Shown piece after piece: positions 22,275 through 31,501 of a stretch of 64,000 nucleotides of DNA. The stretch's first letter is position 1; every line of letters begins with the position of its first letter. A program made the position numbers and the translations under genes. The stretch is from Pseudomonadota bacterium (GTDB taxonomy: Bacteria; Pseudomonadota; Gammaproteobacteria; Steroidobacterales; Steroidobacteraceae), in assembly GCA_021792555.1 (NCBI GenBank), contig JAJYUL010000006.1, positions 1 through 64,000 on the forward strand, in the 5' to 3' direction. The notes beneath the pieces were generated by a model that saw nothing but the letters and a program-made list of their open reading frames with translations, had not been told where the DNA came from and did no database searches.

Positions 22275-22847
22275 TCATGACGGGCGGGCCCCGTCGGCGG
22301 GAGCCCATCCGGCCGCGGCGGCCGCGATCACGATCCGCGCGCACGCTTCGGCATCGGATTGCGCATGGTGATGCCGCAGCGCAATCCCGAGCCTGGCGCA
22401 CACATCGGGCAGCCGGGTCGGGCGAATGTTCCAGACCTGCCGGGCGACCCGGACAGTACAGACGAATGGCCTCGTGACTGCCGGCAGGCCCGAGGCGGCG
22501 CAGCAGGCGGCAAGCACACTGCGATCGAAAGGCGCATTGTGCGCCGCCAGAAAGCGCGCACCGGCAATCCGAGCCTCGATCTTGGGCCAAAGCTCTGCGA
22601 ACGTAGGGGCAGCGCGCACATCCTCCCACGAGAGGCCATGGACACCCGTGAAAGTGAACTGCCGGCTCGCCGGTCGGATCAGATGGTAAAGGCGCTCGAC
22701 AATTTGACCCCCTGACACGATGACCACCCCTACCGCGCACGCGCTGTCGGCGCGCGGATTGGCCGTCTCGAAATCGATCGCCGCGAACCGATCACCCCTC
22801 AGCCGGGGCAAGCGCGGCGAAGAGGAAGCCTCAGGGCGAGAGATCAC
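22275..22847 (-). CDS. 3'-5' exonuclease, DnaQ-like (DEDDh)
   Basis: 190 residues of the DnaQ/epsilon exonuclease fold. ExoI motif AAIDFETAN, ExoII AHNAPFDRSVL and ExoIII HHAQSDAEACA carry the DEDDh catalytic set. There is no polymerase or other domain, so it is a stand-alone exonuclease of the type seen in many accessory regions; substrate unknown. The start is the GTG at 22847, overlapping the sulfotransferase 3' end by 17 bases, which implies one transcript. Confidence 0.85.
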   Translation of the reverse strand: MISRPEASSSPRLPRLRGDRFAAIDFETANPRADSACAVGVVIVSGGQIVERLYHLIRPASRQFTFTGVHGLSWEDVRAAPTFAELWPKIEARIAGARFLAAHNAPFDRSVLAACCAASGLPAVTRPFVCTVRVARQVWNIRPTRLPDVCARLGIALRHHHAQSDAEACARIVIAAAAAGWAPADGARPS

Positions 22848-24732
22848 GCAGCTTCAGCAGCGGCCCGATGAACTTCTGGTAGTTCTTCCAGCGCCCGACC
22901 GAGCTCGAATACATCTTCTGGCGCACCTGCCAGTTGCTCGCCGTCAGCACCGCCCGCTCGGTTTTGTGGAACTCCAGAACCTTTGGGTCCCACTCCAGGC
23001 CAATGAACTCAATGATGCGCCGGCTCCAGCCCTCCTGGTCAGACACGAGCTCAGCATATGGCACCTCGAGAAAGACCTCCTTGGGCAGCACCGAGCGCCA
23101 GTGTTTGACGAGACGGTGATGCTCGCGGTAGTAGTGCGCGAGATCCTGCAAGTCCATTGCGAAGGAAGCGGCGTTGATGAAGTTCTGGAAATAGCAGGAC
23201 AGACAGGTATCCACCGGATCGCGCTGCATATAGATGAAGCGTGCATTCGGAAGCACCCGGTGAATGAATCCCAAATAGTCGACATTGGCCGGCGTCTTAT
23301 CAACAACCCGCGCCGCATCGGAGGAACGCCGGGCCAGCTCATTGAGATAGGACTGGGCCAATTTCGTCACGAGCCCGGAGTCCGGTACCCGTCCGCAAAC
23401 TACGTCTTGATGCTTGAATCCGAACATTCCCCAGAACTGCAACTCGCCTGCACCCATGGCCTGCGGATGAGAGGCGATGATTTGCTCCACCAGGGACGTA
23501 CCGGAGCGCATCATGCCGACGACGAACACCGGCCGCCGAGAATCATTGGCTCCCTGAACAGGCGTTCCAACACGTTCCGCCGTGTAATGACGAACGACAT
23601 CATCCACCCAGGCGGCGCGAGCCGCCCTGTCGTAGGTCATGGATACCTTCTTGCGCTGCTCGTTCGCCTTGCGAAACGCCTCGAACGCCCGCCCATAATC
23701 TCCAATGTCATCGAAATACTTACCGATGGCGAAATGGAGCCTGGACTCCTCGATCGGCGCCATCGGACGCTCAAGCAGGCGCTGCGCAGTCTCCAGCCAC
23801 CACTGGTCCGTCGGCGTCATGCGCCGCTGTTGCGCCAACCACGTGTGGGCCTCCGTGCATGCCGGATCAATATCAAGCGCTTTGCGCAACAGTGATTCCG
23901 CGTCATCGAACCGCCCTTCCATGCTCGCCATCCATGCCAGGCCGCACAGCGCGTCCGTCGAGCGCGGCTTCAGTCGCAAGGCCCTCTCGAAGCAGCTCTT
24001 GGCGTCGTCCGCCCGATCAAGGGCAGCCAGAGCGTGCCCGAGGACACAGAGCGCATTTGCACTGCGCGGCTCCAATTTAACGGCTCGACGCAATGCGGTC
24101 TCGGCCCCCGAAAAATCTCCCCGCCAGTGCAGTATGGTTCCAAGCTTCAGATTCGCATCGGCGCGCTTCGGATCAGCCTGCACGGCACGTCGATAGGCGC
24201 GCTCCGCCTCCGGGTAACGCCCGAGAAAACATAGCGCGTCGCCCAGATTGCTGAGGGCAACAACGTGATTTGCATTGGCCGACAGGATTTCCTGCAATCG
24301 CACTACAGCCTCGGCGTAATCGCCTCGGCTCGCTGCGGCGTCAGCGGCGCTGAGTGACAGATCAATCCGTCTCCGCGATCCGCCCGTGTTTCGGAATTCC
24401 ACCTGCGGGGTCGCGGTAGAGGGGATGGGGGTACCGGTCAATTGCAATAACAGAAGATGAGTCAATTCGCCGGCGCCTGCCTCGTCGAATCCCTGCTCGA
24501 TCAGCCGCCACTTGAACGCGCCCAGCAACTTCGCCCGCTTGAACAGATTGAGCTTCAGCGGCTTGGCATCGAGCGCGGCTCGCCGCAGCAAGCGTTGCAC
24601 TTCGGCTCGCCGATCACCCTCTTGGACTTTGGCACGCCCCTTGGTCGCCCGAGCGTCATCGCGCAGAAACGACTCCGCCAGCGTGTGACCGGCAGCGATC
24701 GCTTCTTGAGCATTGAACCATTCAAGAATCAT
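22831..24732 (-). CDS. TPR-containing sulfotransferase
   Basis: 633 residues. The N-terminal about 125 are variable. Five or so tetratricopeptide repeats follow (about 130-300, for example GRYPEAERAYRRAVQADPKR and ANLKLGTILHWRGDFSGAE). The C-terminal sulfotransferase domain (about 395-630) has the 5'-phosphosulfate loop VGMMRSGTSLVEQ and the 3'-phosphate site FIYMQRDPVDTCLSC. It would transfer sulfate from PAPS to a sugar or protein Tyr; no signal peptide is seen. It stands at the left flank of the arabinose-type cluster, so a glycan substrate is possible but not shown. Confidence 0.88.
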   Translation of the reverse strand: MILEWFNAQEAIAAGHTLAESFLRDDARATKGRAKVQEGDRRAEVQRLLRRAALDAKPLKLNLFKRAKLLGAFKWRLIEQGFDEAGAGELTHLLLLQLTGTPIPSTATPQVEFRNTGGSRRRIDLSLSAADAAASRGDYAEAVVRLQEILSANANHVVALSNLGDALCFLGRYPEAERAYRRAVQADPKRADANLKLGTILHWRGDFSGAETALRRAVKLEPRSANALCVLGHALAALDRADDAKSCFERALRLKPRSTDALCGLAWMASMEGRFDDAESLLRKALDIDPACTEAHTWLAQQRRMTPTDQWWLETAQRLLERPMAPIEESRLHFAIGKYFDDIGDYGRAFEAFRKANEQRKKVSMTYDRAARAAWVDDVVRHYTAERVGTPVQGANDSRRPVFVVGMMRSGTSLVEQIIASHPQAMGAGELQFWGMFGFKHQDVVCGRVPDSGLVTKLAQSYLNELARRSSDAARVVDKTPANVDYLGFIHRVLPNARFIYMQRDPVDTCLSCYFQNFINAASFAMDLQDLAHYYREHHRLVKHWRSVLPKEVFLEVPYAELVSDQEGWSRRIIEFIGLEWDPKVLEFHKTERAVLTASNWQVRQKMYSSSVGRWKNYQKFIGPLLKLRDLSP

Positions 24733-25370
24733 AGACTTGGCTACCGCAAACTCGACAAACTAAACCTATCCGACAAAGCCTGGGGCATGTCTAATTTATT
24801 GTAAAGTCGCGCACCGGTTCACAGTCCTCGACCCTCCCGCCGATCCGCTCAGTCCGGTTGCAGCAGTTCCCGTGCTTGATCCTGATAATGGAAGTCCCGT
24901 CCCTGCCATGGGCGGTAGACGCGCATGTGTTCGCCGGCGGAAACTCTTGCTCAGCGGTCCCGGAACGAATCGGGCGGACGGATGGGCGCTCTTCGGGCGA
25001 TTGAACCCACAGCCGTCTGGCCAGCGCCGCAGCTGGCGCGCCCAGCTCACTACCGCCAGCGTACCTCCCAACCTGCGACTGTGCTCGAATGCTGCGAATA
25101 TCGCAGGAGCCATACGCTGGGCTCCTCCGGTCGACCCAATTGCACGCGCCCGGCACATCCACGGGACACGGCCGCCCCCGTTTGCCATGTCCCCGGGCGC
25201 TTGCCGCTCACACTGCCCAGTACCGCCTGCGGAAGTCTCCCTCCGCTGGTCGGCGAGCACTATGAACCAGCCCACAGCCGTCTTGACGCACGCAGGTTAT
25301 GCTGCGTGCTCCTGAACGCCTCATCCACACGCGCGCAATACTGGCGATTTCACCGGGGGCGGGAACACGC
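24733..25370. other. 638-base divergent intergenic region
   Basis: No gene is supported. Frames stay open on both strands for up to about 480 bases, but their translations show no recognisable domain and poor start contexts. An AT-rich patch around 24790-24805 (CTAATTTATTGTAAAG) may hold promoter elements for the divergent sulfotransferase and membrane-protein genes. The ribosome binding site of the next gene (GGGGGCGGGA) lies at the right end. Confidence 0.4.
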
Positions 25371-27425
25371 ATGGTATTTTCGAAGCGATCGCATAATCCC
25401 CTTAAGCACCGCGCAAGCTCTCTCGGAGCCACCATTCACTTCGGCGTCTTCGCCCTTTTGCTCGCGGTCACCCTGCCCGTCCTGCTGGAATCCTTCTCTT
25501 CTTCCGCCGATCCGCTCGATGCTTCTTGGGCATGGTTCATGGGCTACGCCGTCGAGCATCATCTGCAGTGGGGCAAAGCGGTATTGTTCACGTACGGCCC
25601 GCTCGGATTCCTTGCTAATCCTTACTTCTATTCGGACCACTTCCTATGGTCCGTCAGCGCAACGGCGCGCCTGGCATCCTGGCTCGGATTTGGGCTCACG
25701 TTCGGCTACATCCTCTGCCGGCTCGCCGCCAACGACAGACCCTTGCCACGAGTGACGATCGCGGCTGCCCTGGCGTGGGTCTTGGGCGCCTCATTTTTAG
25801 ACTTGGCCACCCAGGCTGCATTCATCGGCATGCTGCTGCTCGTGCTTGCCATCGCTGAAGAGCGCCTCGCAGCCGCCATCGTCGCCCTGATTCTATCGGG
25901 ACCGCTCCTCGCCTTCGGCGCCCTGATCAAATCGACGGCGCTCATCATCTCGCTGTTCGCGCTTCTCATCTATCCGATCCTATGGTGCTACGCGGGCTGC
26001 GGAAACAAGCGTGTGCACTTTTCGCTCTTGCCGGTGCTGAGTTTCATCGCGACTTTCTGCGTGCTCTGGCTGGTATCCGCCCAGTCCCTCGGCAATCTCC
26101 CGGCCTATCTGCGCGGGACCTGGGCTATCGCCCACGGATACACTCCCGCCATGGCGATCAGCGGCAACCATGCACAAACACTGATTGCGTTCGTCATCTT
26201 GGCGCTGTTCTCGGCCATAGTCCTCGCACTCCTTTCCACGGGCCGCAAACGGCTCGCCGCACAAAGTCTGCTCCTTGGCGTCATGGGATTCTGGGCGTGG
26301 AAGGAAGGCTTCACGCGCCACGACCTGGGCTACGTTGGCCACCCCATGGCCTTTTATGGCACTGCACTACTCATCGCAGCTGTCGGGACGGCCTTGATGT
26401 CCATTGCGCAATTTCGACTTGCTACCGGTCTCGTATACTGCGCCTACTTGTCCGCGTTCGTGCCCGCGCTACGCGGCTTTCCGCTGTCCTCACTTAACCC
26501 GATTGGCAACTACGAGCGCTTCTTCGCCTTGATTGTGTCAAAGCCGAACAGGGCACACGAGCAGCGCCGGCAGACTGCCGCGATCCAGGCGCAATTCACC
26601 CTGCCCTCCAAAGCGCTGCAGGCAATCGGAAGCGCGCCGGTCAACGTGATTCCCTGGTCACTGATGATCGCGCAGGGCTATCACATGCGCATCGTTGCAA
26701 GTCCGGTATTCCAATCGTATTCCGCTTACACGCCCTATTTGGATCGCCTGAATGCACGGCAGATCTGGAGAGATGCCAGCGCACAAAAGATCATCTATAC
26801 GTACTCGACCATCGACGGCCGGTATCCGGCGTTTGACGAGCCTGAGACCTTCCGAGCGATCTTGAGCTGCTTCAAGACTCTATATCCCGGCAGCGCGTAC
26901 CTCGTCCTCGGGCGAACGGCGTGCATGCGGCCGCACCTGAACGCTGTCGATGCGCCGCGGGACGCTGATTTGGGCCACTGGATTGCGATTCCGCCAGGGG
27001 CGGACTACGCCAAGATCGCCGTCCGCACCACCATGATCGGTCACCTGGCGAATCTTCTGTACAAGCCCGCCTCTGTTCGCGTCTCGTTCCGCCTTGCAGA
27101 CGGAACGATGAAAGGCCCATACAGATTCATCTACCCCGTCGCTGTCGACGGACTGTTCGTGAAATATTTCATCGGAACACAAGCTGAGGCCGCACAGCTA
27201 TTTTCGGCCATCACTTCCGGCCTGCGCCGAGTTGCCGCAATCGAACTGACAACCAATCGACATACTGCCGACTACACGCACCGCTTTCGAATCCAATTCT
27301 TCCGCGCTACTGAACCGCATCAATACCCACCCAGCGCGCCTCAGCAGCCCCGCCCTGGCTCCTCGAGGAGCGCCCGTCCGGGTCGACCGCTACTTAAGAC
27401 ACCGAGTGTCCGCGGCCGTGACTGA
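25371..27425 (+). CDS. Large multi-spanning membrane protein, candidate GT-C (arabinofuranosyl)transferase
   Basis: 684 residues. About ten or eleven hydrophobic segments fill residues 20-420, and a soluble, probably periplasmic C-terminal domain follows (about 430-670). After the first helix comes an acidic loop, DPLDASWAWFMGYAVEHH, then LFTYGPLGFL. The arrangement of a first periplasmic loop with an acidic motif and many helices is that of GT-C glycosyltransferases using polyprenyl-phosphate sugars. I know no characterised relative with certainty. By context, TfpW-like pilin arabinosyltransferase is the leading idea. The ATG at 25371 follows a purine-rich ribosome site. The stop overlaps the next gene. 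Confidence 0.6.
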   Translation: MVFSKRSHNPLKHRASSLGATIHFGVFALLLAVTLPVLLESFSSSADPLDASWAWFMGYAVEHHLQWGKAVLFTYGPLGFLANPYFYSDHFLWSVSATARLASWLGFGLTFGYILCRLAANDRPLPRVTIAAALAWVLGASFLDLATQAAFIGMLLLVLAIAEERLAAAIVALILSGPLLAFGALIKSTALIISLFALLIYPILWCYAGCGNKRVHFSLLPVLSFIATFCVLWLVSAQSLGNLPAYLRGTWAIAHGYTPAMAISGNHAQTLIAFVILALFSAIVLALLSTGRKRLAAQSLLLGVMGFWAWKEGFTRHDLGYVGHPMAFYGTALLIAAVGTALMSIAQFRLATGLVYCAYLSAFVPALRGFPLSSLNPIGNYERFFALIVSKPNRAHEQRRQTAAIQAQFTLPSKALQAIGSAPVNVIPWSLMIAQGYHMRIVASPVFQSYSAYTPYLDRLNARQIWRDASAQKIIYTYSTIDGRYPAFDEPETFRAILSCFKTLYPGSAYLVLGRTACMRPHLNAVDAPRDADLGHWIAIPPGADYAKIAVRTTMIGHLANLLYKPASVRVSFRLADGTMKGPYRFIYPVAVDGLFVKYFIGTQAEAAQLFSAITSGLRRVAAIELTTNRHTADYTHRFRIQFFRATEPHQYPPSAPQQPRPGSSRSARPGRPLLKTPSVRGRD

Positions 27426-28359
27426 ACTCGGCAAAATTGTCATCACCGGTGGCGCCGGCCTCGTCGGGCAGAACCTCGTCGCATGTCTCGAGGACCATGC
27501 GCACCGCAATGTGGTTGTCATCGACAAGTCCCCAGCGAATCTCGCGATACTGCAGAACCTTCATCCGCAGGTATCAACAGTCTGCGCTGACTTGGCGGAG
27601 CACGGTGCCTGGGAGCAGCAGTTTGACGGCGCCGATACCGTAGTTATGCTGCAAGCCCAAATCGGCGCAACAGCTCGCGCGCCGTTCGTTCGCAATACCA
27701 TCGTCTCCACCCAGAACGTCCTCGGCGCTATCAAGTCGCGCGGCCCCGGATACTTAATTCACGTGAGCTCCTCAGTGGTGAATTCCGTCGCGAATGACCT
27801 CTATTCGACGACAAAACGAGAACAGGAGCATCTGGTGGTGCAGAGCGGCATACCGTACGTCGTGCTCCGACCCACGCTCATGTTCGGTTGGTTTGATCGC
27901 AAGCATCTGGGATGGCTTTCGCGCTTCATGCGGCGCGTTCCAGTGTTTCCGATACCAGGCGACGGCCGATATTTGCGCCAGCCTTTGTATGTGGGAGACT
28001 TCTGCCAGATAATCCTGAGTTGCCTCAAATCACGCCCAATTGCCCAGGCGTTTGACATCACGGGACGGGAACGAATCGACTACATCGACATGATCCGGGA
28101 GATCAGGAGGGCCGTCGATGCGCGCTGCGTGATTGTCAGGATTCCATATGGCCTATTCGACAATCTATTGAGACTCTGGGCAATGTTCGACAAAAATCCT
28201 CCGTTCACGACTGAGCAGCTCGCCGCCCTGGTGGCCGGGGATGTATTCGACGTCATTGACTGGGAGAGGATATTTGGCGTAAACGCGACACCGTTCACAG
28301 TCGCAATCAACCGAACTTTTCACGATCCGCGTTACAGCGACATCGCGCTCCACTTTTGA
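27418..28359 (+). CDS. NAD-dependent epimerase/dehydratase (extended SDR)
   Basis: 313 residues. An N-terminal Rossmann motif VITGGAGLVGQNLV, a conserved Ser stretch HVSSSVVN, catalytic YSTTK, and RPTLMFGW with LYVGDF in the substrate part show an extended SDR acting on a nucleotide- or lipid-linked sugar. Specificity cannot be read. Start: GTG at 27418 (8-base overlap with the upstream stop) or GTG at 27406. It ends in TTGA, shared with the next start. Second gene of the plus-strand cluster. Confidence 0.85.
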   Translation: MTELGKIVITGGAGLVGQNLVACLEDHAHRNVVVIDKSPANLAILQNLHPQVSTVCADLAEHGAWEQQFDGADTVVMLQAQIGATARAPFVRNTIVSTQNVLGAIKSRGPGYLIHVSSSVVNSVANDLYSTTKREQEHLVVQSGIPYVVLRPTLMFGWFDRKHLGWLSRFMRRVPVFPIPGDGRYLRQPLYVGDFCQIILSCLKSRPIAQAFDITGRERIDYIDMIREIRRAVDARCVIVRIPYGLFDNLLRLWAMFDKNPPFTTEQLAALVAGDVFDVIDWERIFGVNATPFTVAINRTFHDPRYSDIALHF

Positions 28360-29654
28360 ACACCACAGGCAGACAGACAGTGGCGGTCATCGGCGCGGGA
28401 CCGATGGGTCTCGGCGCCGCGTATCAGCTCGCGCTGGATGGCCATACGCCAGTGGTGTTCGAGGCCGACGACCGGATCGGCGGCATGGCCGCAGCGTTTG
28501 ACTTCGGCGACCTGCGAATTGAGCGGTATTACCATTTCCACTGCACATCGGACCACGATCTCTTTGCGCTGCTTCGCGAACTGGGGCTTGATGACAAGCT
28601 CCACTGGGTGGCGACCAAGATGGGCTACTACTTCAACGGCTGCGTCCAGCCGTGGGGTAATCCGCGCGCGCTCCTGGCGTTCCGCGGGCTGAGCCTCATC
28701 GACAAGGCACGATACGGCCTGCATGCGTTTTGGGCCACGAAGCGGCAGAACTGGCGGCCACTCGACCAGCTCGAGGCCACCCGCTGGATCCGCAACTGGG
28801 TGGGTTCGCGAGCCTACGACGTGCTGTGGCGCAACCTGTTCGAGTTGAAGTTCTACGAGTTCGCGCACGATCTTTCGGCAGCTTGGATCTGGAGCCGGAT
28901 CCGACGGATCGGACGGTCCCGATACAGCATCTTCAAAGAGAAACTCGGCTTCATCGACGGAGGCTCCGAGGCAGTGCTGCACGCGATGAGCGCCGAGATT
29001 GTGCGACGCAACGGGGAGATCCGCCTCTCCTGCCCCGTGCAGCGAGTGAGGTTGGACGATGGGGCGGTGTCTGGTGTCGAGACTCGAGACTTTTTTTTCC
29101 CCTGCGAGCGGGTCATCAGCACCGTACCGACGCCGTACGTGCCGAAAATTCTCCCTGATTTGCCCGCTGGGCTGCTGAATACCTACCGATCCATAAAGAG
29201 CATCGCGGTAGTGTGTGTCATTGCGAAACTGGCGCGCTCGGTGAGCGAAAATTTCTGGCTTAATGTCAATGACCCGGACATGGACGTTCCGGGGCTGGTC
29301 GAGTATTCCAATCTGCGCCCATTGGATCGACACATCATTTACGTACCCTTCTACATGCCGGGAGAGAATTCAAAGTACGGCGACCCCGACTCCGTCTTTG
29401 CGGAAAAGGTGAAGCGCTATCTTAGGCGGATCAATCCGGAGCTGCGCGAAGACGACATCCTTGACATCCACGTCAGTCGCTATCGGTTTGCCCAGCCGGT
29501 GTGCACACCCGGCTTTGCCGATCGCCTGCCCCCCGTGAAGCTCCCCATTCGCGGCCTGTTTGTGGCCGACACATCCTTTTACTATCCGGAGGACCGCGGG
29601 ATATCCGAGAGCATCGGCCTGGCGCGCAGAATTGCGCGGATGGCGGTCGAGTGA
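28356..29654 (+). CDS. NAD(P)/FAD-dependent oxidoreductase, UGM/amine-oxidase-like
   Basis: 432 residues. The N-terminal dinucleotide site AVIGAGPMGLGAAYQLALDG is followed by the FAD-family signature EADDRIGGMAA. The C-terminal flavin-binding block is GLFVADTSFYYPEDRGISES. The overall layout is that of the amine-oxidase/protoporphyrinogen-oxidase/UDP-galactopyranose-mutase fold, and neighbours of this kind recur in polyprenyl-sugar clusters. Its reaction here is unknown; it might interconvert a sugar ring form or oxidise a lipid-linked intermediate. The start is TTG at 28356 overlapping the upstream stop, or GTG at 28380. The stop is shared as GTGA with the gtrA-like gene. Confidence 0.82.
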   Translation: MNTTGRQTVAVIGAGPMGLGAAYQLALDGHTPVVFEADDRIGGMAAAFDFGDLRIERYYHFHCTSDHDLFALLRELGLDDKLHWVATKMGYYFNGCVQPWGNPRALLAFRGLSLIDKARYGLHAFWATKRQNWRPLDQLEATRWIRNWVGSRAYDVLWRNLFELKFYEFAHDLSAAWIWSRIRRIGRSRYSIFKEKLGFIDGGSEAVLHAMSAEIVRRNGEIRLSCPVQRVRLDDGAVSGVETRDFFFPCERVISTVPTPYVPKILPDLPAGLLNTYRSIKSIAVVCVIAKLARSVSENFWLNVNDPDMDVPGLVEYSNLRPLDRHIIYVPFYMPGENSKYGDPDSVFAEKVKRYLRRINPELREDDILDIHVSRYRFAQPVCTPGFADRLPPVKLPIRGLFVADTSFYYPEDRGISESIGLARRIARMAVE

Positions 29655-30049
29655 AAACACTCGTGTCGCGACAATTCATGCGTTTTCTGCTTGTCGGCGG
29701 CATCGCTGCAGCAGTCAACGTCCTCAGCCGCATCGTCTACGGTGCGTGGGTCGGCTATTCGATCTCGATCATCCTTGCGTATGTAACCGGAATGATGGCT
29801 GCCTTTTTCATGGCGCGCCGCTTCGTTTTCCCACCGGGAAGGAACAGCGCACACCGCTCCGCTGTTGTCTTCACACTGGTTAACATCGTCGCGCTGCTGC
29901 AGACCTGGGTGGTCAGTGTGACGCTAGCGGACCACGTCTTCCCCACTTTGGGGATACGGCAGCACTCCGAGACGATGGCACACATCATCGGCGTTGGCGT
30001 CCCGGCCTTCACCAGCTACATTGGACACCGAGAATGGTCATTCCGATGA
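29651..30049 (+). CDS. GtrA-family membrane protein
   Basis: 132 residues with four predicted helices: FMRFLLVGGIAAAVNVLSR, a second in IIL-AYVTGMMAAFFMA, a third in VFTLVNIVALLQTWVV, and one near the C-terminus. The ending EWSF after a helix is usual for GtrA. GtrA proteins are proposed to move polyprenyl-phosphate sugars across the inner membrane; mycobacterial Rv3789 is the relative tied to decaprenyl-phosphoryl arabinose. Start GTG at 29651 (GTGA overlap) and stop TGA inside the next gene's ATGA show tight coupling. Confidence 0.88.
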   Translation: MKTLVSRQFMRFLLVGGIAAAVNVLSRIVYGAWVGYSISIILAYVTGMMAAFFMARRFVFPPGRNSAHRSAVVFTLVNIVALLQTWVVSVTLADHVFPTLGIRQHSETMAHIIGVGVPAFTSYIGHREWSFR

Positions 30050-31497
30050 CGGCGCAGGTGTCAGACGAAGCCGGGACGGAGAGCAGCGGCGACCGTCCGG
30101 TCTGTGTCGAGGCTGAGGGCGCGCTGATTCGGGGCAACCCCCTTTGGGAGAGCTGGTTCTCGCTGCTCAGGCAGCGTCCGGGCGCGGCCATGGTCGCCCT
30201 GACCAGACGAATTCTGAGAGGCTCAGCAGCGTTCGCTGCCGAACTATCGGCGCGCGTGAGTTTCGATGCCGCCCAGTTGCCGTACGAGCAGGCCCTGCTG
30301 GGCCGACTGCGGCAGGCGAAGACCCAGGGGAGAAGCCTCGCGCTCGTCACCCGTCTGCCACGAGCGTGGGCGGCACGCATTGCCTCGCATCTGGAGTTAT
30401 TCGACGCCGTGCTGGTGGACGAAGACTCGCACGGACGGCGAAGCTCTCCCACCTGCTCCACGCTAGATGCGCACTACGCCCCGAAGTCTTTTGATTACGT
30501 AGGTGATGCGGGCTCCCCGTCATGGCCGCTCGCACACTCCGGAATCGTTTTGGTTTCAGGAGAGTCTGCCGTTCGCGCCGAGCAACGCAATCCGTCTGGG
30601 CGCGAGGTGATCGTGCGCGATCGCCCAACCGGACGGATCTGGGCACGGCAGCTTCGGCTCCATCAGTGGATTAAGAACCTGCTGATTTATGTCCCGCTGG
30701 TCGCCGGGCGGCAAGTCGCCAATCTGCACATGGATGCCGCGGCAACGGTGGCGTTTGTTGCCTTCGGTCTGGTTGCCTCGGCGAATTACATTCTCAATGA
30801 TCTGCTTGATCTGCCCTACGATCGCAAGCATCCGACGAAACGCCATCGGCCGTTGGCGGCCGGTTTGCTCTCTGTGCCGTCAGCCACGGCGGTGATGGCA
30901 GCACTCTTCACGCTCGGCGCGCTGCTTGCCGTCTCCTTACCGATAGAGTATTCCCAAGTTCTGGTCCTCTATTTAATCGGCACCGTCGCTTATTCTCTGT
31001 TCTTGAAGCGCAGCGCACCGCTCGACGCATTTGCGCTCGCGGGGCTGTATACCTTGCGGGTACTGGCGGGCAACGCGGCGACCGGACTGCCGCCGTCATT
31101 CTGGCTGCTCGCCTTTTCCATTTTCCTGTTCCTGAGCCTCGCGATGGCCAAGCGCCACGCGGAACTTTTGCGGCTCGGCGAACAAGGTGAGAGCGTCTCG
31201 CGCGGACTAGGATATCTGACGGCCGACCGGGAGATGGTCAGTCAGCTGGGCGTTGGCGCGGGTTACATCTCGGTGCTCGTACTGGCCTTGTACTTGAACA
31301 GCCCCGAAGCGGCGCTGCTGTACCGCCGTCCCGGCATTCTCTGGGTTCTTTGCGTGCTCTTGCTGTATTGGATCACTCGGCTCTGGCTGGTTGCGCATCG
31401 CGGGCAGCTGGATGACGACCCGGTCGTATTCGCCATGCGCGACCGCATCAGCCGCATCGTGGCTCTGGCGGTGGCACTGCTGCTGATGCTGGCGTGA
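30046..31497 (+). CDS. UbiA-family polyprenyl-phosphate phosphoribosyltransferase fused to a degenerate HAD domain
   Basis: 483 residues. The C-terminal about 290 are a UbiA-fold membrane transferase with NDLLDLPYD (NDxxDxxxD, pyrophosphate/Mg site), YSLFLK and LDAFALAGLYTLRVLAG, as in decaprenyl-phosphate 5-phosphoribosyltransferase (Rv3806c). The N-terminal about 190 align with the HAD phosphatase often fused to such proteins, but motif I reads E22-A-E24-G-A26 instead of DxDGT, and the late GDxxxD motif reads GDAGSP. The domain therefore looks catalytically dead. Role: transfer phosphoribose from PRPP to polyprenyl phosphate, first step to the arabinose donor. Start ATG at 30046 by ATGA overlap. 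Confidence 0.85.
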   Translation: MTAQVSDEAGTESSGDRPVCVEAEGALIRGNPLWESWFSLLRQRPGAAMVALTRRILRGSAAFAAELSARVSFDAAQLPYEQALLGRLRQAKTQGRSLALVTRLPRAWAARIASHLELFDAVLVDEDSHGRRSSPTCSTLDAHYAPKSFDYVGDAGSPSWPLAHSGIVLVSGESAVRAEQRNPSGREVIVRDRPTGRIWARQLRLHQWIKNLLIYVPLVAGRQVANLHMDAAATVAFVAFGLVASANYILNDLLDLPYDRKHPTKRHRPLAAGLLSVPSATAVMAALFTLGALLAVSLPIEYSQVLVLYLIGTVAYSLFLKRSAPLDAFALAGLYTLRVLAGNAATGLPPSFWLLAFSIFLFLSLAMAKRHAELLRLGEQGESVSRGLGYLTADREMVSQLGVGAGYISVLVLALYLNSPEAALLYRRPGILWVLCVLLLYWITRLWLVAHRGQLDDDPVVFAMRDRISRIVALAVALLLMLA

Positions 31498-31501
31498 CGC
31501 G

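Noticed and set aside
24796-25275. A minus-strand 159-codon frame between the sulfotransferase and the membrane-protein gene
   Set aside because: No domain, no ribosome site, and overlapping equally long frames on the other strand; treated as non-coding.
25371-27425. Naming this gene tfpW
   Set aside because: The context fits, but I cannot show sequence orthology to the Pseudomonas enzyme without an alignment, so no symbol is given.
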